Shown here piece after piece: positions 1-5,340 of a stretch of DNA of 5,360 nucleotides. A model generated the notes under the pieces. That model did no database searches. It saw only the letters and a list, made by a program, of their open reading frames with translations, and was not told where the DNA came from. The stretch lies in the NCBI GenBank assembly GCA_964412395.1, contig CAYPOY010000349.1, forward strand, positions 1-5,360, read 5' to 3'. The translations under genes and the position numbers were made by a program. The stretch's first letter is position 1; every line of letters begins with the position of its first letter. The stretch comes from CAYPOY01 sp964412395 (lineage in GTDB: Bacteria > Chloroflexota > Anaerolineae > B4-G1).

Positions 1-27
1 TGCCCGGCACTTTCAAAGTGCCGGGCA
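1..27. repeat. Perfect 13-bp palindrome (possible intergenic repeat or terminator stem)
   Basis: Bases 1-13 and 15-27 are exact reverse complements around a single central base, giving a GC-rich hairpin with a short A/T-rich tip. Each arm contains a smaller palindrome (TGCC-C-GGCA), so the element is nested. It begins four bases after the stop codon of the OsmC-like remnant on the minus strand. It could act as a terminator stem, but no T-tract can be seen because the window ends here. It more likely belongs to a dispersed intergenic palindrome family. Confidence 0.75.
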
Positions 28-31
28 CCTG

Positions 32-190
32 TCAATCGTCCTCGACGATGGTGTGGTCGTAGGTGACCTCTGCTGCGCCGCGCAGCGTCGACGGAGCAGT
101 ACCTCTGCTCCGAGATCTTGATCGCGTTGCGCACCGCCTTCTCGCGCAATCCCCTGCCCCGCACCACGTACTGGAGCTGTGCCCACCGCT
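32..190 (-). pseudogene. OsmC-family protein, C-terminal remnant with a frameshift
   Basis: This is the last third of an OsmC/Ohr-like protein (hydroperoxide-reducing or related redox fold), visible only when two frames are joined. From about 179 down to 90 the minus strand reads LQYVVRGRGLREKAVRNAIK followed by ISEQRYCSV. This matches the family's C-terminal helix and the YC(S/P)V segment that carries the second active-site cysteine. At about base 89 the frame must shift by one base, after which TLRGAAEVTYDHTIVEDD runs to a TGA at 34-32. An intact OsmC is about 140 residues and only about 50 remain. The N-terminal half, including the first catalytic cysteine, is absent, and the fragment directly abuts a DUF72 tail in a third frame. 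The family call rests on motif recognition from memory. The frameshift and truncation are seen directly, and a functional product is very unlikely. Confidence 0.6.
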
Positions 191-352
191 TGCCCCTGCC
201 AGTGGTTGTTCATATAAACCAGCGTCAGCGGTGCTTCCCCATCCAACTGGTGGATTTTGGGCACCCATTCCACCAGTTCCTCGTCGCTGTAAGTGTAATC
301 GTACCGCTCCCATGCCTCGTCGTGCTTCCACCACTTCTCGTAGTGCTGGACA
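181..352 (-). pseudogene. DUF72 (YecE-like) protein, C-terminal remnant
   Basis: On the minus strand from about 345 to 181 one frame reads HYEKWWKHDEAWERYDYTYS, then DEELVEWVPKI, then LVYMNNHWQGQAV. The order W-W, RYDYxYSdeEL, W-x-x-K-I and then NNHxxGQAV is the typical C-terminal end of DUF72/YecE-like proteins, whose biochemical role is not firmly known. Only about 55 of the family's roughly 240-290 residues are present. Upstream the frame runs into a TAG within about 30 bases of the matching part, and downstream the match stops at about 181, where OsmC-like sequence begins in another frame. There is no plausible start codon with a ribosome binding site. I read it as a leftover from deletion or rearrangement rather than a small gene. 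An assembly join of two fragments is the alternative. Confidence 0.6.
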
Positions 353-380
353 CAACTATATGGTGCAAGTGACTAGCCAT

Positions 381-389
381 ATTATACCA
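381..389 (-). promoter_or_regulatory. Promoter-like extended -10 box
   Basis: The minus strand carries TATAAT at 386-381 preceded by TG plus one base (389-387), a consensus extended -10 element. No good -35 hexamer lies 16-18 bases upstream, which is tolerable for extended -10 promoters. It lies about 30 bases before the DUF72 remnant and would transcribe only gene debris, so it may be a relic promoter or start a short non-coding transcript. It lies just past the 3' end of the M29-like gene. Confidence 0.4.
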
Positions 390-447
390 CAGGGACAGAG
401 GCTGATCATTACCGGTAGATCAATTGGCAGACAACCGAGAATGGAGA

Positions 448-1494
448 CTAACCTACCAACTGCCCCCCTCGCATGACAGCCTCTCCATCCAACAAAAGAT
501 CAGGGTGCGGAAGAACAAAGTCCTCGTGCAAGTCCGCCGATACCGTCCCCCCAAAATGGGCGTTATCACCGATGGCCAGGTGCACCGTTCCCCGAATCTT
601 CTCCGCTTCCAGGACGTTGTCTGGGTGAGAGGCATTAGGGTTGGTGCCGATTCCCAACTCGGCCAGGTTGCACCGAGACCGGTAGGGTTCCCGATCATCT
701 CCCGGCCTTAGCAGCTCCAGGAAATTCTTGCCGACAGCACCACCACCCTCCAGTGCGTAGACCAGCCCGTCCCGGAAGTACAACGTCATGTTCTCTCTCA
801 GCCCCGGATACCAGCCAGCCGGTACAACTAACTGTCCCTGAGCAGTGCCCTCCAGGGGAGCGATGTAGGCTTCCCCGGCCGGCAGATTGCCCCAGGAGCC
901 CTTCTCTGTATACAGGCCGTGATCAGACTCGCCCCGGCGTCCAGCCAGGCTGAAGCGCATGTCAGTGCCTTCCGGTGTACGGACCACTGCCTCTTGTGCG
1001 GCCGTCAGCCACTCAGCAATGGTCTGCCCCTCGGCGGCTACCTGTTGATAGTCCACAGCCATCGGGCCGCCGGGGGCAAACATCCGGGCCAGGAAGGTGG
1101 GCATGCTGGCCAGGCGGACGCCCGCCTTTGTCGCCTCCTCCCGAGCAGCGGTATGGGACAAGGAGTAACTGGTGATCGCCACCACCACGTCCGCCTGACG
1201 CAGTTTCGCCGCCGCAGCCTGCGGTGGTTCGGCCCCATCCATCCCTACGGCCGGATAGGTATAGAACTCCACCGTGCAACCTGGATGGTGCTCCAAAGCG
1301 ATCTCACTGACGGCTTTGGCCAGCATGGCTCTTTCCAGTATGTCAGCCAGCGTCGCCTGACTCTTGCCCCGCCAATGTTCAGACGTGGGGACGTCGCTCA
1401 CCACCAGCAGCTTTTCGCCTTCTTTGAGGTCCAGATTGATAGTCAGCATGTCCAACACAGCCTTGGTGATCTGTTCCTTGTCTGGCCAACCCAT
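448..1494 (-). CDS. M29-like metallo-aminopeptidase family protein (leucyl aminopeptidase / AmpS-AmpT type)
   Basis: The 348-residue product belongs to the M29 family of metal-dependent aminopeptidases, likely cytoplasmic (no signal peptide or membrane segment). Its N-terminal half is an alpha/beta region (EGEKLLVVSD at 25-34). The C-terminal half carries the likely metal site: GNLPAGE (202-208, Glu208), NLAELGIGTNP (276-286, Glu279), GTVHLAIGDN (302-311, His305) and LHED (322-325, His323 and Asp325). These match the Glu/Glu/His/His/Asp ligands known for M29 dinuclear enzymes. It is shorter than classical AmpS/AmpT (about 410 residues), and the tyrosine expected about seven residues after His305 seems missing (Ala312). 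True peptidase activity is therefore uncertain; it may hydrolyse a pathway-specific amide. The start at 1494 is chosen because AGGAGG lies eight bases upstream; an in-frame start at 1548 would extend it by 18 unneeded residues. It is the last gene of the apparent operon and ends in TAG. Confidence 0.82.
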   Translation of the reverse strand: MGWPDKEQITKAVLDMLTINLDLKEGEKLLVVSDVPTSEHWRGKSQATLADILERAMLAKAVSEIALEHHPGCTVEFYTYPAVGMDGAEPPQAAAAKLRQADVVVAITSYSLSHTAAREEATKAGVRLASMPTFLARMFAPGGPMAVDYQQVAAEGQTIAEWLTAAQEAVVRTPEGTDMRFSLAGRRGESDHGLYTEKGSWGNLPAGEAYIAPLEGTAQGQLVVPAGWYPGLRENMTLYFRDGLVYALEGGGAVGKNFLELLRPGDDREPYRSRCNLAELGIGTNPNASHPDNVLEAEKIRGTVHLAIGDNAHFGGTVSADLHEDFVLPHPDLLLDGEAVMRGGQLVG

Positions 1495-1500
1495 CGAGTA

Positions 1501-1509
1501 CACCTCCTC
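1501..1509 (-). promoter_or_regulatory. Strong Shine-Dalgarno that sets the start of the M29-like gene
   Basis: GAGGAGGTG on the minus strand places AGGAGG eight bases before the ATG at 1494-1492, which favours this start over the upstream in-frame ATG at 1548. The 5' end of this site (1507-1509) lies inside a small inverted repeat (1507-1521), so partial masking in the mRNA is possible. Confidence 0.75.
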
Positions 1510-1521
1510 AAGTCTCTTGAG
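1507..1521. repeat. 6-bp inverted repeat overlapping the ribosome binding site
   Basis: CTCAAG and CTTGAG flank a three-base loop. The arm at 1507-1512 shares three bases with the Shine-Dalgarno of the M29-like gene, so a hairpin here would compete weakly with ribosome binding. A second short palindrome (TCTC-TT-GAGA, 1513-1522) overlaps it. Confidence 0.45.
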
Positions 1522-1542
1522 ACCTCTCGGAAACGGGTAGTA

Positions 1543-1559
1543 GCCCAACCGTGTTGGGC
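1543..1559. repeat. 7-bp hairpin in the spacer between the two metalloenzyme genes
   Basis: GCCCAAC (1543-1549) pairs with GTTGGGC (1553-1559) around a three-base loop. No run of T follows on either strand, so it is not a typical Rho-independent terminator. It may be a pause, processing or stability element between two operon genes. Confidence 0.5.
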
Positions 1560-1573
1560 GTTGTTCGGTCTAC

Positions 1574-1595
1574 GAATGTTTCCATGAATGTTTCC
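1574..1595. repeat. Two direct repeats of GAATGTTTCC, 12-bp period
   Basis: GAATGTTTCC occurs at 1574-1583 and again at 1586-1595, separated by two bases. Two tandem 10-mers in a spacer could be an operator for a dimeric regulator or the product of a small local duplication. No adjacent promoter was recognised, so no function is claimed. Confidence 0.4.
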
Positions 1596-1599
1596 CAGA

Positions 1600-1627
1600 A
1601 ACCAGGTTTTCAGGAAAAAACCTGGTT
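1600..1627. repeat. 11-bp inverted repeat at the 3' end of the NicX-like gene
   Basis: AACCAGGTTTT (1600-1610) and its exact complement at 1617-1627 enclose a six-base loop. Each arm holds the smaller palindrome AACC-N-GGTT. The outer end overlaps the TAA stop codon of the NicX-like gene (1628-1626), so the hairpin forms immediately at the end of translation. There is no T-tract after the stem on the minus strand. It fits a dispersed palindromic repeat or 3'-end stabiliser better than a strong terminator. Confidence 0.65.
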
Positions 1628-2666
1628 ACAGAGGGGCTCCCATCTCCCGGCAGAGTGCGATCAACTCCGGGTGGACGTATCGCCCTCCTTCTTCCAACTG
1701 TACGTCGTCGGCCCAGACCGAGGGACTGAGGACCACGCCATCGGTGTGGCTGGGTGCTCCCTTGCTGGCGGGGCCGATGCCGAACTGCATGCAGCCAAAG
1801 ATGCGTTCATCCTCCAGGATGCGCCCCGAGGGCCGGCTCACGCCGGGGTTGAAGCCGTAGCAGGCGTGATCCACCATGTACATGATCGGGTCATCGAAGC
1901 TCGCCAGCCAGCGCTCGAAAAGCATGGCCTCGTGGCCTCCCTCGATGTGCCGGACGTAGCCTGCCTCGACGTGCAGCACCACCGGGGAGTGGAGCACGCC
2001 CAGGTTGGCTGGCGGCCAGAGACACCCATCGAAGACCAGAGTCCCCTCGAAGCTCCCATGATGGGCCATGAAGCCCGACTGCCCGCCCAGCATCACCGGG
2101 TAGCCTCCCTCGAGCGGCGGCGGCTCCCAGAAAGGATCGCCAGCCTTGTCAATCCTCATCGTCAGATCGGTGCCGGCCGGGCTGGTGACGCGGATGGTCT
2201 CGGCCGCCTGAGACAACTCGTACAGCCGTGTCTTCATCTTGTCCAGGGCGGGATAGTTGACGCGGCCGATGGTGCGCACCATCATATCCACATCCATGCC
2301 TGTCAGGCAGAGATAGGGACAGCCAGCGGCGATGGCCGCCTCGTAGGCCGGGCTGTAGAGCTGGTAGGCGGTGGCGAACTCGATCCACAGGTCGGCCTTG
2401 AGGAGCGCATTGGCCACCGGGCCGGGCGGGTCCATGCAGACCTGGGGTAGAGTGGGGTACCAGATAACGGTGGGCACCCCACCCACAGCGAAAGTGGCCT
2501 GTGCGGTGGCCTGCACGACCCGGGGGTCGCTGGCCGTGTCGGCGGTGATGACCACCTGCTGGCCCGGTTGGACCGGTGTTACCTCGGTCACCACCTTGCG
2601 AGCGGCCAATGCCAGTTCGTATGCATAGTAGCCCGGTTGGCCCTCCGTGCCGAGTGTAAAGGGCAT
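1626..2666 (-). CDS. NicX-like / M29-fold metalloenzyme (2,5-dihydroxypyridine 5,6-dioxygenase family)
   Basis: The 346-residue protein resembles NicX, the Fe(II) dioxygenase that opens the ring of 2,5-dihydroxypyridine in nicotinate breakdown, and more distantly M29 aminopeptidases. The C-terminal half shows EGGHEA (242-247), then DDPIMYMVDHACYGFNPG (258-275) with His267, a stretch ending FGIGPA (295-300), and SHTD (306-309) with His307 and Asp309. These correspond to NicX His265, His318 and Asp320, the known 2-His-1-carboxylate iron triad (numbers from memory). The M29 glutamates seen in the downstream paralogue are replaced here, His267 standing where that protein has Glu279. The length matches NicX (about 350). 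The start at 2666 follows a near-perfect AGGAGGT; an in-frame start at 2693 would overlap the previous gene and adds nothing conserved. Only two bases separate it from the preceding stop, which implies translational coupling. Substrate is unknown; ring opening of an N-heterocycle is inferred from family and context. Confidence 0.75.
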   Translation of the reverse strand: MPFTLGTEGQPGYYAYELALAARKVVTEVTPVQPGQQVVITADTASDPRVVQATAQATFAVGGVPTVIWYPTLPQVCMDPPGPVANALLKADLWIEFATAYQLYSPAYEAAIAAGCPYLCLTGMDVDMMVRTIGRVNYPALDKMKTRLYELSQAAETIRVTSPAGTDLTMRIDKAGDPFWEPPPLEGGYPVMLGGQSGFMAHHGSFEGTLVFDGCLWPPANLGVLHSPVVLHVEAGYVRHIEGGHEAMLFERWLASFDDPIMYMVDHACYGFNPGVSRPSGRILEDERIFGCMQFGIGPASKGAPSHTDGVVLSPSVWADDVQLEEGGRYVHPELIALCREMGAPL

Positions 2667-2668
2667 AC

Positions 2669-3253
2669 TTACCTCCTCTTCGATTCGTACCACAGATTCT
2701 GCAAATCGGCCCCCACCGGTGGTGCTTCGGCCAAAGGTCCCGCCTCCGGCTGACCGACAGGGACGATGCTGTTGATCTCCAATGAGAACTCGGCCGGCAC
2801 GGCGAAGGCCCCTACCTCGGTCAGATTCTCGTTGACTGTCCGCACGTAGGCCTTCGGTGGACCGAGGTCTCGAAGTGAGAGAGTAAGCGTTGTACCATCT
2901 ATGGCTCTCATGGATTCGACGATGCGGTCTGGAAAGTCGTCCTGGCTCTCAAAGGTAGCCTCCACAATGGGAGCCGGTGAGGCCTGGTCAGGAACGCCAG
3001 CAAAGACAGTGTAGCTGAAGACGTCATCCCGCAGATGTTCCGCTAAGCCCAGGTTATCGCTGAACACAGCGAAGACATCGTCGCGTCCATTGCCTTGCAG
3101 GTCGCTGCGGGCGAAGAGCACATTACCGCCGCCCTGGGCGGTGTAGCGAACCTTGACGAACCAGGCCAAAGTGGTGATCTCTCCGTTCGTGGTCAGCACA
3201 ACCCAGCGCATCGGGCCAGCCATAACCAGCGTTTTGTACTGGATGGTTCCCAT
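2669..3253 (-). CDS. Unrecognised protein of the hydantoinase operon (194 aa)
   Basis: I do not recognise this family. It looks soluble, with no signal peptide or membrane segment, and mostly short alternating hydrophobic stretches suggestive of beta-strands. It has no cysteine, and the few histidines do not cluster into a metal site. One motif stands out: SDLQGNGRDDVFAVFSD (50-66). Its D-x-x-G-x-G-x-D-D pattern resembles calcium-binding loops such as those of FG-GAP/VCBS repeats, but there is only one copy. The C-terminus is Pro/Ala/Gly-rich (165-182) and ends in ESKRR. The ATG at 3253 is preceded by a weak GAGAGAGA; the frame stays open to 3463 but that part only overlaps HyuB antiparallel-free coding sequence in another frame. 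Its place 59 bases after hyuB and two bases before the NicX-like gene suggests an accessory subunit or chaperone-like partner of one of them. That role is inference only. Confidence 0.7.
   Translation of the reverse strand: MGTIQYKTLVMAGPMRWVVLTTNGEITTLAWFVKVRYTAQGGGNVLFARSDLQGNGRDDVFAVFSDNLGLAEHLRDDVFSYTVFAGVPDQASPAPIVEATFESQDDFPDRIVESMRAIDGTTLTLSLRDLGPPKAYVRTVNENLTEVGAFAVPAEFSLEINSIVPVGQPEAGPLAEAPPVGADLQNLWYESKRR
2671..2678 (-). promoter_or_regulatory. Shine-Dalgarno overlapping the upstream stop codon
   Basis: GAGGAGGT ends at 2671, where its last T is also the first base of the TAA stop (2671-2669) of the preceding gene. The ATG at 2666 follows at five bases from AGGAGG. A ribosome finishing the unknown protein would be placed directly over this site, so the two proteins are probably made in a linked ratio. 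Confidence 0.8.
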
Positions 3254-3268
3254 ATTCTCTCTCAGATA

Positions 3269-3302
3269 AGACTTTGGAAGTCTCAGAAGACTTCCAAAGT
3301 CT
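3269..3302. repeat. Perfect 15-bp hairpin between hyuB and the unknown gene
   Basis: AGACTTTGGAAGTCT (3269-3283) is exactly complementary to 3288-3302 across a four-base loop. Each arm is itself palindromic (AGACTT-TGG-AAGTCT), so the DNA or RNA can fold either as one long stem or as two small ones. It starts 11 bases after the HyuB stop (TAA, 3315-3313) and fills most of the spacer. No T-tract follows on the minus strand. It may partially terminate transcription or protect the hyuAB message, or be a dispersed repeat insertion. Confidence 0.75.
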
Positions 3303-3312
3303 GGTCTTGGGC

Positions 3313-5340
3313 TTAGCCCCGCTCTTTCGTGACTCCGGTGGCCTCCAGGGTGTCGGGATCTATGATCACACCATAGTCCTTTTCCGCCATCCCCACGGTG
3401 ATGTAGCCGTTTTTGACATCCTCCTGCACCGCCTCGACGGGGCGCTCGTAGGGGTTGCCCCAACCACCACCGGTGGCGGTGATCAGCTGGGCCACGTCAC
3501 CCTTCTTGAGGTGGAAGCGTGCTGTCTTGCCGACGACGATGGGCTCGCTGCCGTCGGCGGGGATGAGCTTGGTATAGTTCGGCGAGCCTTCCTGGCTACC
3601 CTCCATAGCCCATGGTCTGAATTTGAAGCGACCGAAGGTGCCGGTGTACCAGGCCTCGTCGGCGACGATGCGGTAATCGCGCACCAGGCCCCGACCGCCC
3701 CGGTGCCGTCCCGCCCCGCCTTCGCAGATGTCAAAGCCGTACTGATCTACCAGCACGCCGTAGCGGGTCTCGCAGACCTCCACGGGGATGATGTAAGTCT
3801 CGCCGTCGCCCACGCTAACCAGACCGTCCTCGCCGTCCTTGTCGTGCCCGGCCCCCCAGCCTCCGGCCTGGGGTTCGACCAGCAGGAACAGGTCGCCGGT
3901 ATCGGGATGGTTGCCGGCCAGCACCACGCCGCACACACTCAAGAAGTGACCAGCCGGCAGCCGGTCGGGTACGATGGGGGCCATGGCCTTCCACACCAGG
4001 TCGGAGACGTAGAGCACGGTCTCCCAGTAGGTGGAGGTAGCGGCTGGCCTCTCGCAGGTGAAGATCGTCCGGTCGGGGCAGATGATCTTCAAGGGACGGA
4101 AACATCCCTCGTTGGCGGGGATAGATGGATCGGTCAGCGCCTTGAAGATGGTGCGCACCCCCGTATAGAGACCGCTGCGACTGCAGTTGACCGGGCCGGG
4201 CACCTGGGGATGGGTGCCGGTGAAGTCGCATAAGAACTCGTCCTCGGTGATGGTGACCTTGACACACACCTTGAATGGCCCGTTGCCTATGCCATCGTCG
4301 TCAATGTAATCCACCGCTTCGTAGACCCCTTTGGGCAGCTTGGCCAACTCCTTGCGGGTCATCTCCTCGCCGTGATCCAGCAGGGCCTCGATGCCGGCTT
4401 GCACCAGTTCCAGCCCATAGCGGTCGCACATCTCCTGGAAACGCTTGGCCCCCAGACGCAGGGAGGCGGCCTGCGCGTACATATCGCCCAGCGTCATCTC
4501 TGGCGTGCGCACGTTGGCGGCGATGAGGTCCACCAGGCTTTGGTCAATTTCCCCCGCTTTGAACAGCTTGATGCAGGGAAACTGCAAACCTTCCTGATAG
4601 ATCTCTGTGGCATCGGTCGTCCAGGAGCCGGCGGCCATGCCGCCCACCTCGGTCCAGTGGCCTTTGTTGGCCGAGAAAGCCACGATCTGACCATCGTAAA
4701 AGATAGGCATGAACTGACCCACGTCGGAGAGATGAGTGCCCCCGCCGGTGTAGGGAACGTTTTGCAGGATGATGTCACCGGGTTCCAGACCATCGAGGCC
4801 GAACTTGTCCAGGACCGCTTGCACGCCAGAGGTCAGGGTACCCAGGAATAAGGTCACGCCGTTCCCCTGGGTGATGAGCTGGGCTTTGTGGTCGATCAGG
4901 CCGCAGGCGTAGTCGAGCACCTCGTAGATGATGGTGCTCATGCTGGTGCGCTGCGTGGCGACAAACATCTCGTCGCCGATGGCGACCAGCGCGTCCTTGA
5001 TGATCTCCATAGTGAAGGGACTCCCCCCCCTCAGTCCCCCCCGGAGGGGGGGAGGAGGATTCGATAGTCCCCCCCGGAGGGGGGGAGGAGGATTCGATAG
5101 TCCCCCCCGGAGGGGGGAGGAGGATTCGATGTGCAGGAAGCCGTACTCGTCCACACTCACTCGTTGGCCGGGGAAGACCACCGTGGTGGCGGCTGGCTCT
5201 TCGACGATCAGCGGCCCGGAGAGCGTCGCCCCGGCCGGCAACAGATCGCGCTCGTAAGTCGGTGTTGCCAGGAAACCTTCGTCGAATATGACCTGGCGCT
5301 CTCCCTTAAAGGCAATACCCGTGAATGAGTGCCCGCTCAA
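3313..5340 (-). CDS. hyuB: Hydantoinase/oxoprolinase: HyuA C-terminal tail fused in frame to complete HyuB
   Basis: HyuA and HyuB form ATP-dependent enzymes that open cyclic amides (hydantoins, 5-oxoproline, caprolactam) or carboxylate related substrates. Counted from a possible TTG at 5340, residues 1-72 are a HyuA C-terminus (TPTYERDLLPAG, GPLIVEEPAATTVV, VDEYGFLHI). Residues 73-106 are low-complexity repeat sequence rich in Pro, Leu, Arg and Gly. Residues 111-675 are a full-length HyuB (565 aa; usual 520-590), which could start alone at the ATG at 5010. HyuB landmarks in its own numbering are EIIKDALVAIGDEM (2-15), NVPYTGGGTHLSDVG (84-98), HWTEVGG (118-124), TGGGWGNP (513-520) and the closing DYGVIIDP. 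The family usually has NDPY and H-x-D-x-GG, so Val85 and Glu121 are variants. The TTG is a formal start only: a TAG lies in frame at 5349-5347, and the rest of HyuA should lie upstream of the window. HyuB is confident; the fusion is seen in sequence but unproven as protein, and the substrate is unknown. Confidence 0.85.
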   Translation of the reverse strand: MSGHSFTGIAFKGERQVIFDEGFLATPTYERDLLPAGATLSGPLIVEEPAATTVVFPGQRVSVDEYGFLHIESSSPLRGGLSNPPPPLRGGLSNPPPPLRGGLRGGSPFTMEIIKDALVAIGDEMFVATQRTSMSTIIYEVLDYACGLIDHKAQLITQGNGVTLFLGTLTSGVQAVLDKFGLDGLEPGDIILQNVPYTGGGTHLSDVGQFMPIFYDGQIVAFSANKGHWTEVGGMAAGSWTTDATEIYQEGLQFPCIKLFKAGEIDQSLVDLIAANVRTPEMTLGDMYAQAASLRLGAKRFQEMCDRYGLELVQAGIEALLDHGEEMTRKELAKLPKGVYEAVDYIDDDGIGNGPFKVCVKVTITEDEFLCDFTGTHPQVPGPVNCSRSGLYTGVRTIFKALTDPSIPANEGCFRPLKIICPDRTIFTCERPAATSTYWETVLYVSDLVWKAMAPIVPDRLPAGHFLSVCGVVLAGNHPDTGDLFLLVEPQAGGWGAGHDKDGEDGLVSVGDGETYIIPVEVCETRYGVLVDQYGFDICEGGAGRHRGGRGLVRDYRIVADEAWYTGTFGRFKFRPWAMEGSQEGSPNYTKLIPADGSEPIVVGKTARFHLKKGDVAQLITATGGGWGNPYERPVEAVQEDVKNGYITVGMAEKDYGVIIDPDTLEATGVTKERG
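5033..5130. repeat. Three tandem 32/33-bp GC-palindromic repeats at the hyuA-hyuB junction
   Basis: Units at 5033-5065 (33 bp), 5066-5098 (33 bp) and 5099-5130 (32 bp) are identical except that the third has six rather than seven Gs in its G-run. Each has a C7-GG-A-G6/7 palindromic core followed by AGGAGGATTCGAT. An extra C8 run follows at 5023-5030. On the minus strand two units encode the 11-residue repeat SNPPPPLRGGL. The tract sits exactly between the HyuA end and the HyuB start, so it looks inserted or expanded there. It is not CRISPR-like because there are no spacers. Confidence 0.9.

Noticed and set aside
63..476. Plus-strand open frame of about 137 codons in the debris region
   Set aside because: It has no recognisable motif or ribosome binding site, and the opposite strand carries DUF72 and OsmC similarity.
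1495..1548. Upstream start for the M29-like protein at 1548
   Set aside because: The 18 added residues would be coded by palindromic spacer sequence, whereas a strong Shine-Dalgarno is placed for the ATG at 1494.
1600..1627. Rho-independent terminator after the NicX-like gene
   Set aside because: The stem is good, but the minus strand continues TCTGGG rather than a T-run after it, and another gene of the same direction follows.
1551..2450. Long plus-strand open frame (about 299 codons)
   Set aside because: It is antisense to the NicX-like gene, whose family motifs and ribosome binding site are clear; the plus-strand translation has no recognisable domain and is a codon-bias shadow of GC-rich sequence.
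3254..3463. N-terminal extension of the 194-residue protein up to 3463
   Set aside because: The extension would overlap the end of HyuB, read through the 15-bp hairpin, and has Gly/Arg/His-rich shadow composition.
3274..4233. Long plus-strand open frame (about 319 codons)
   Set aside because: It is antisense to HyuB and shows no family motif; HyuB's C-terminal signatures on the other strand explain the region.
5033..5130. Possible CRISPR array
   Set aside because: The units are directly contiguous without unique spacers and lie within coding sequence.
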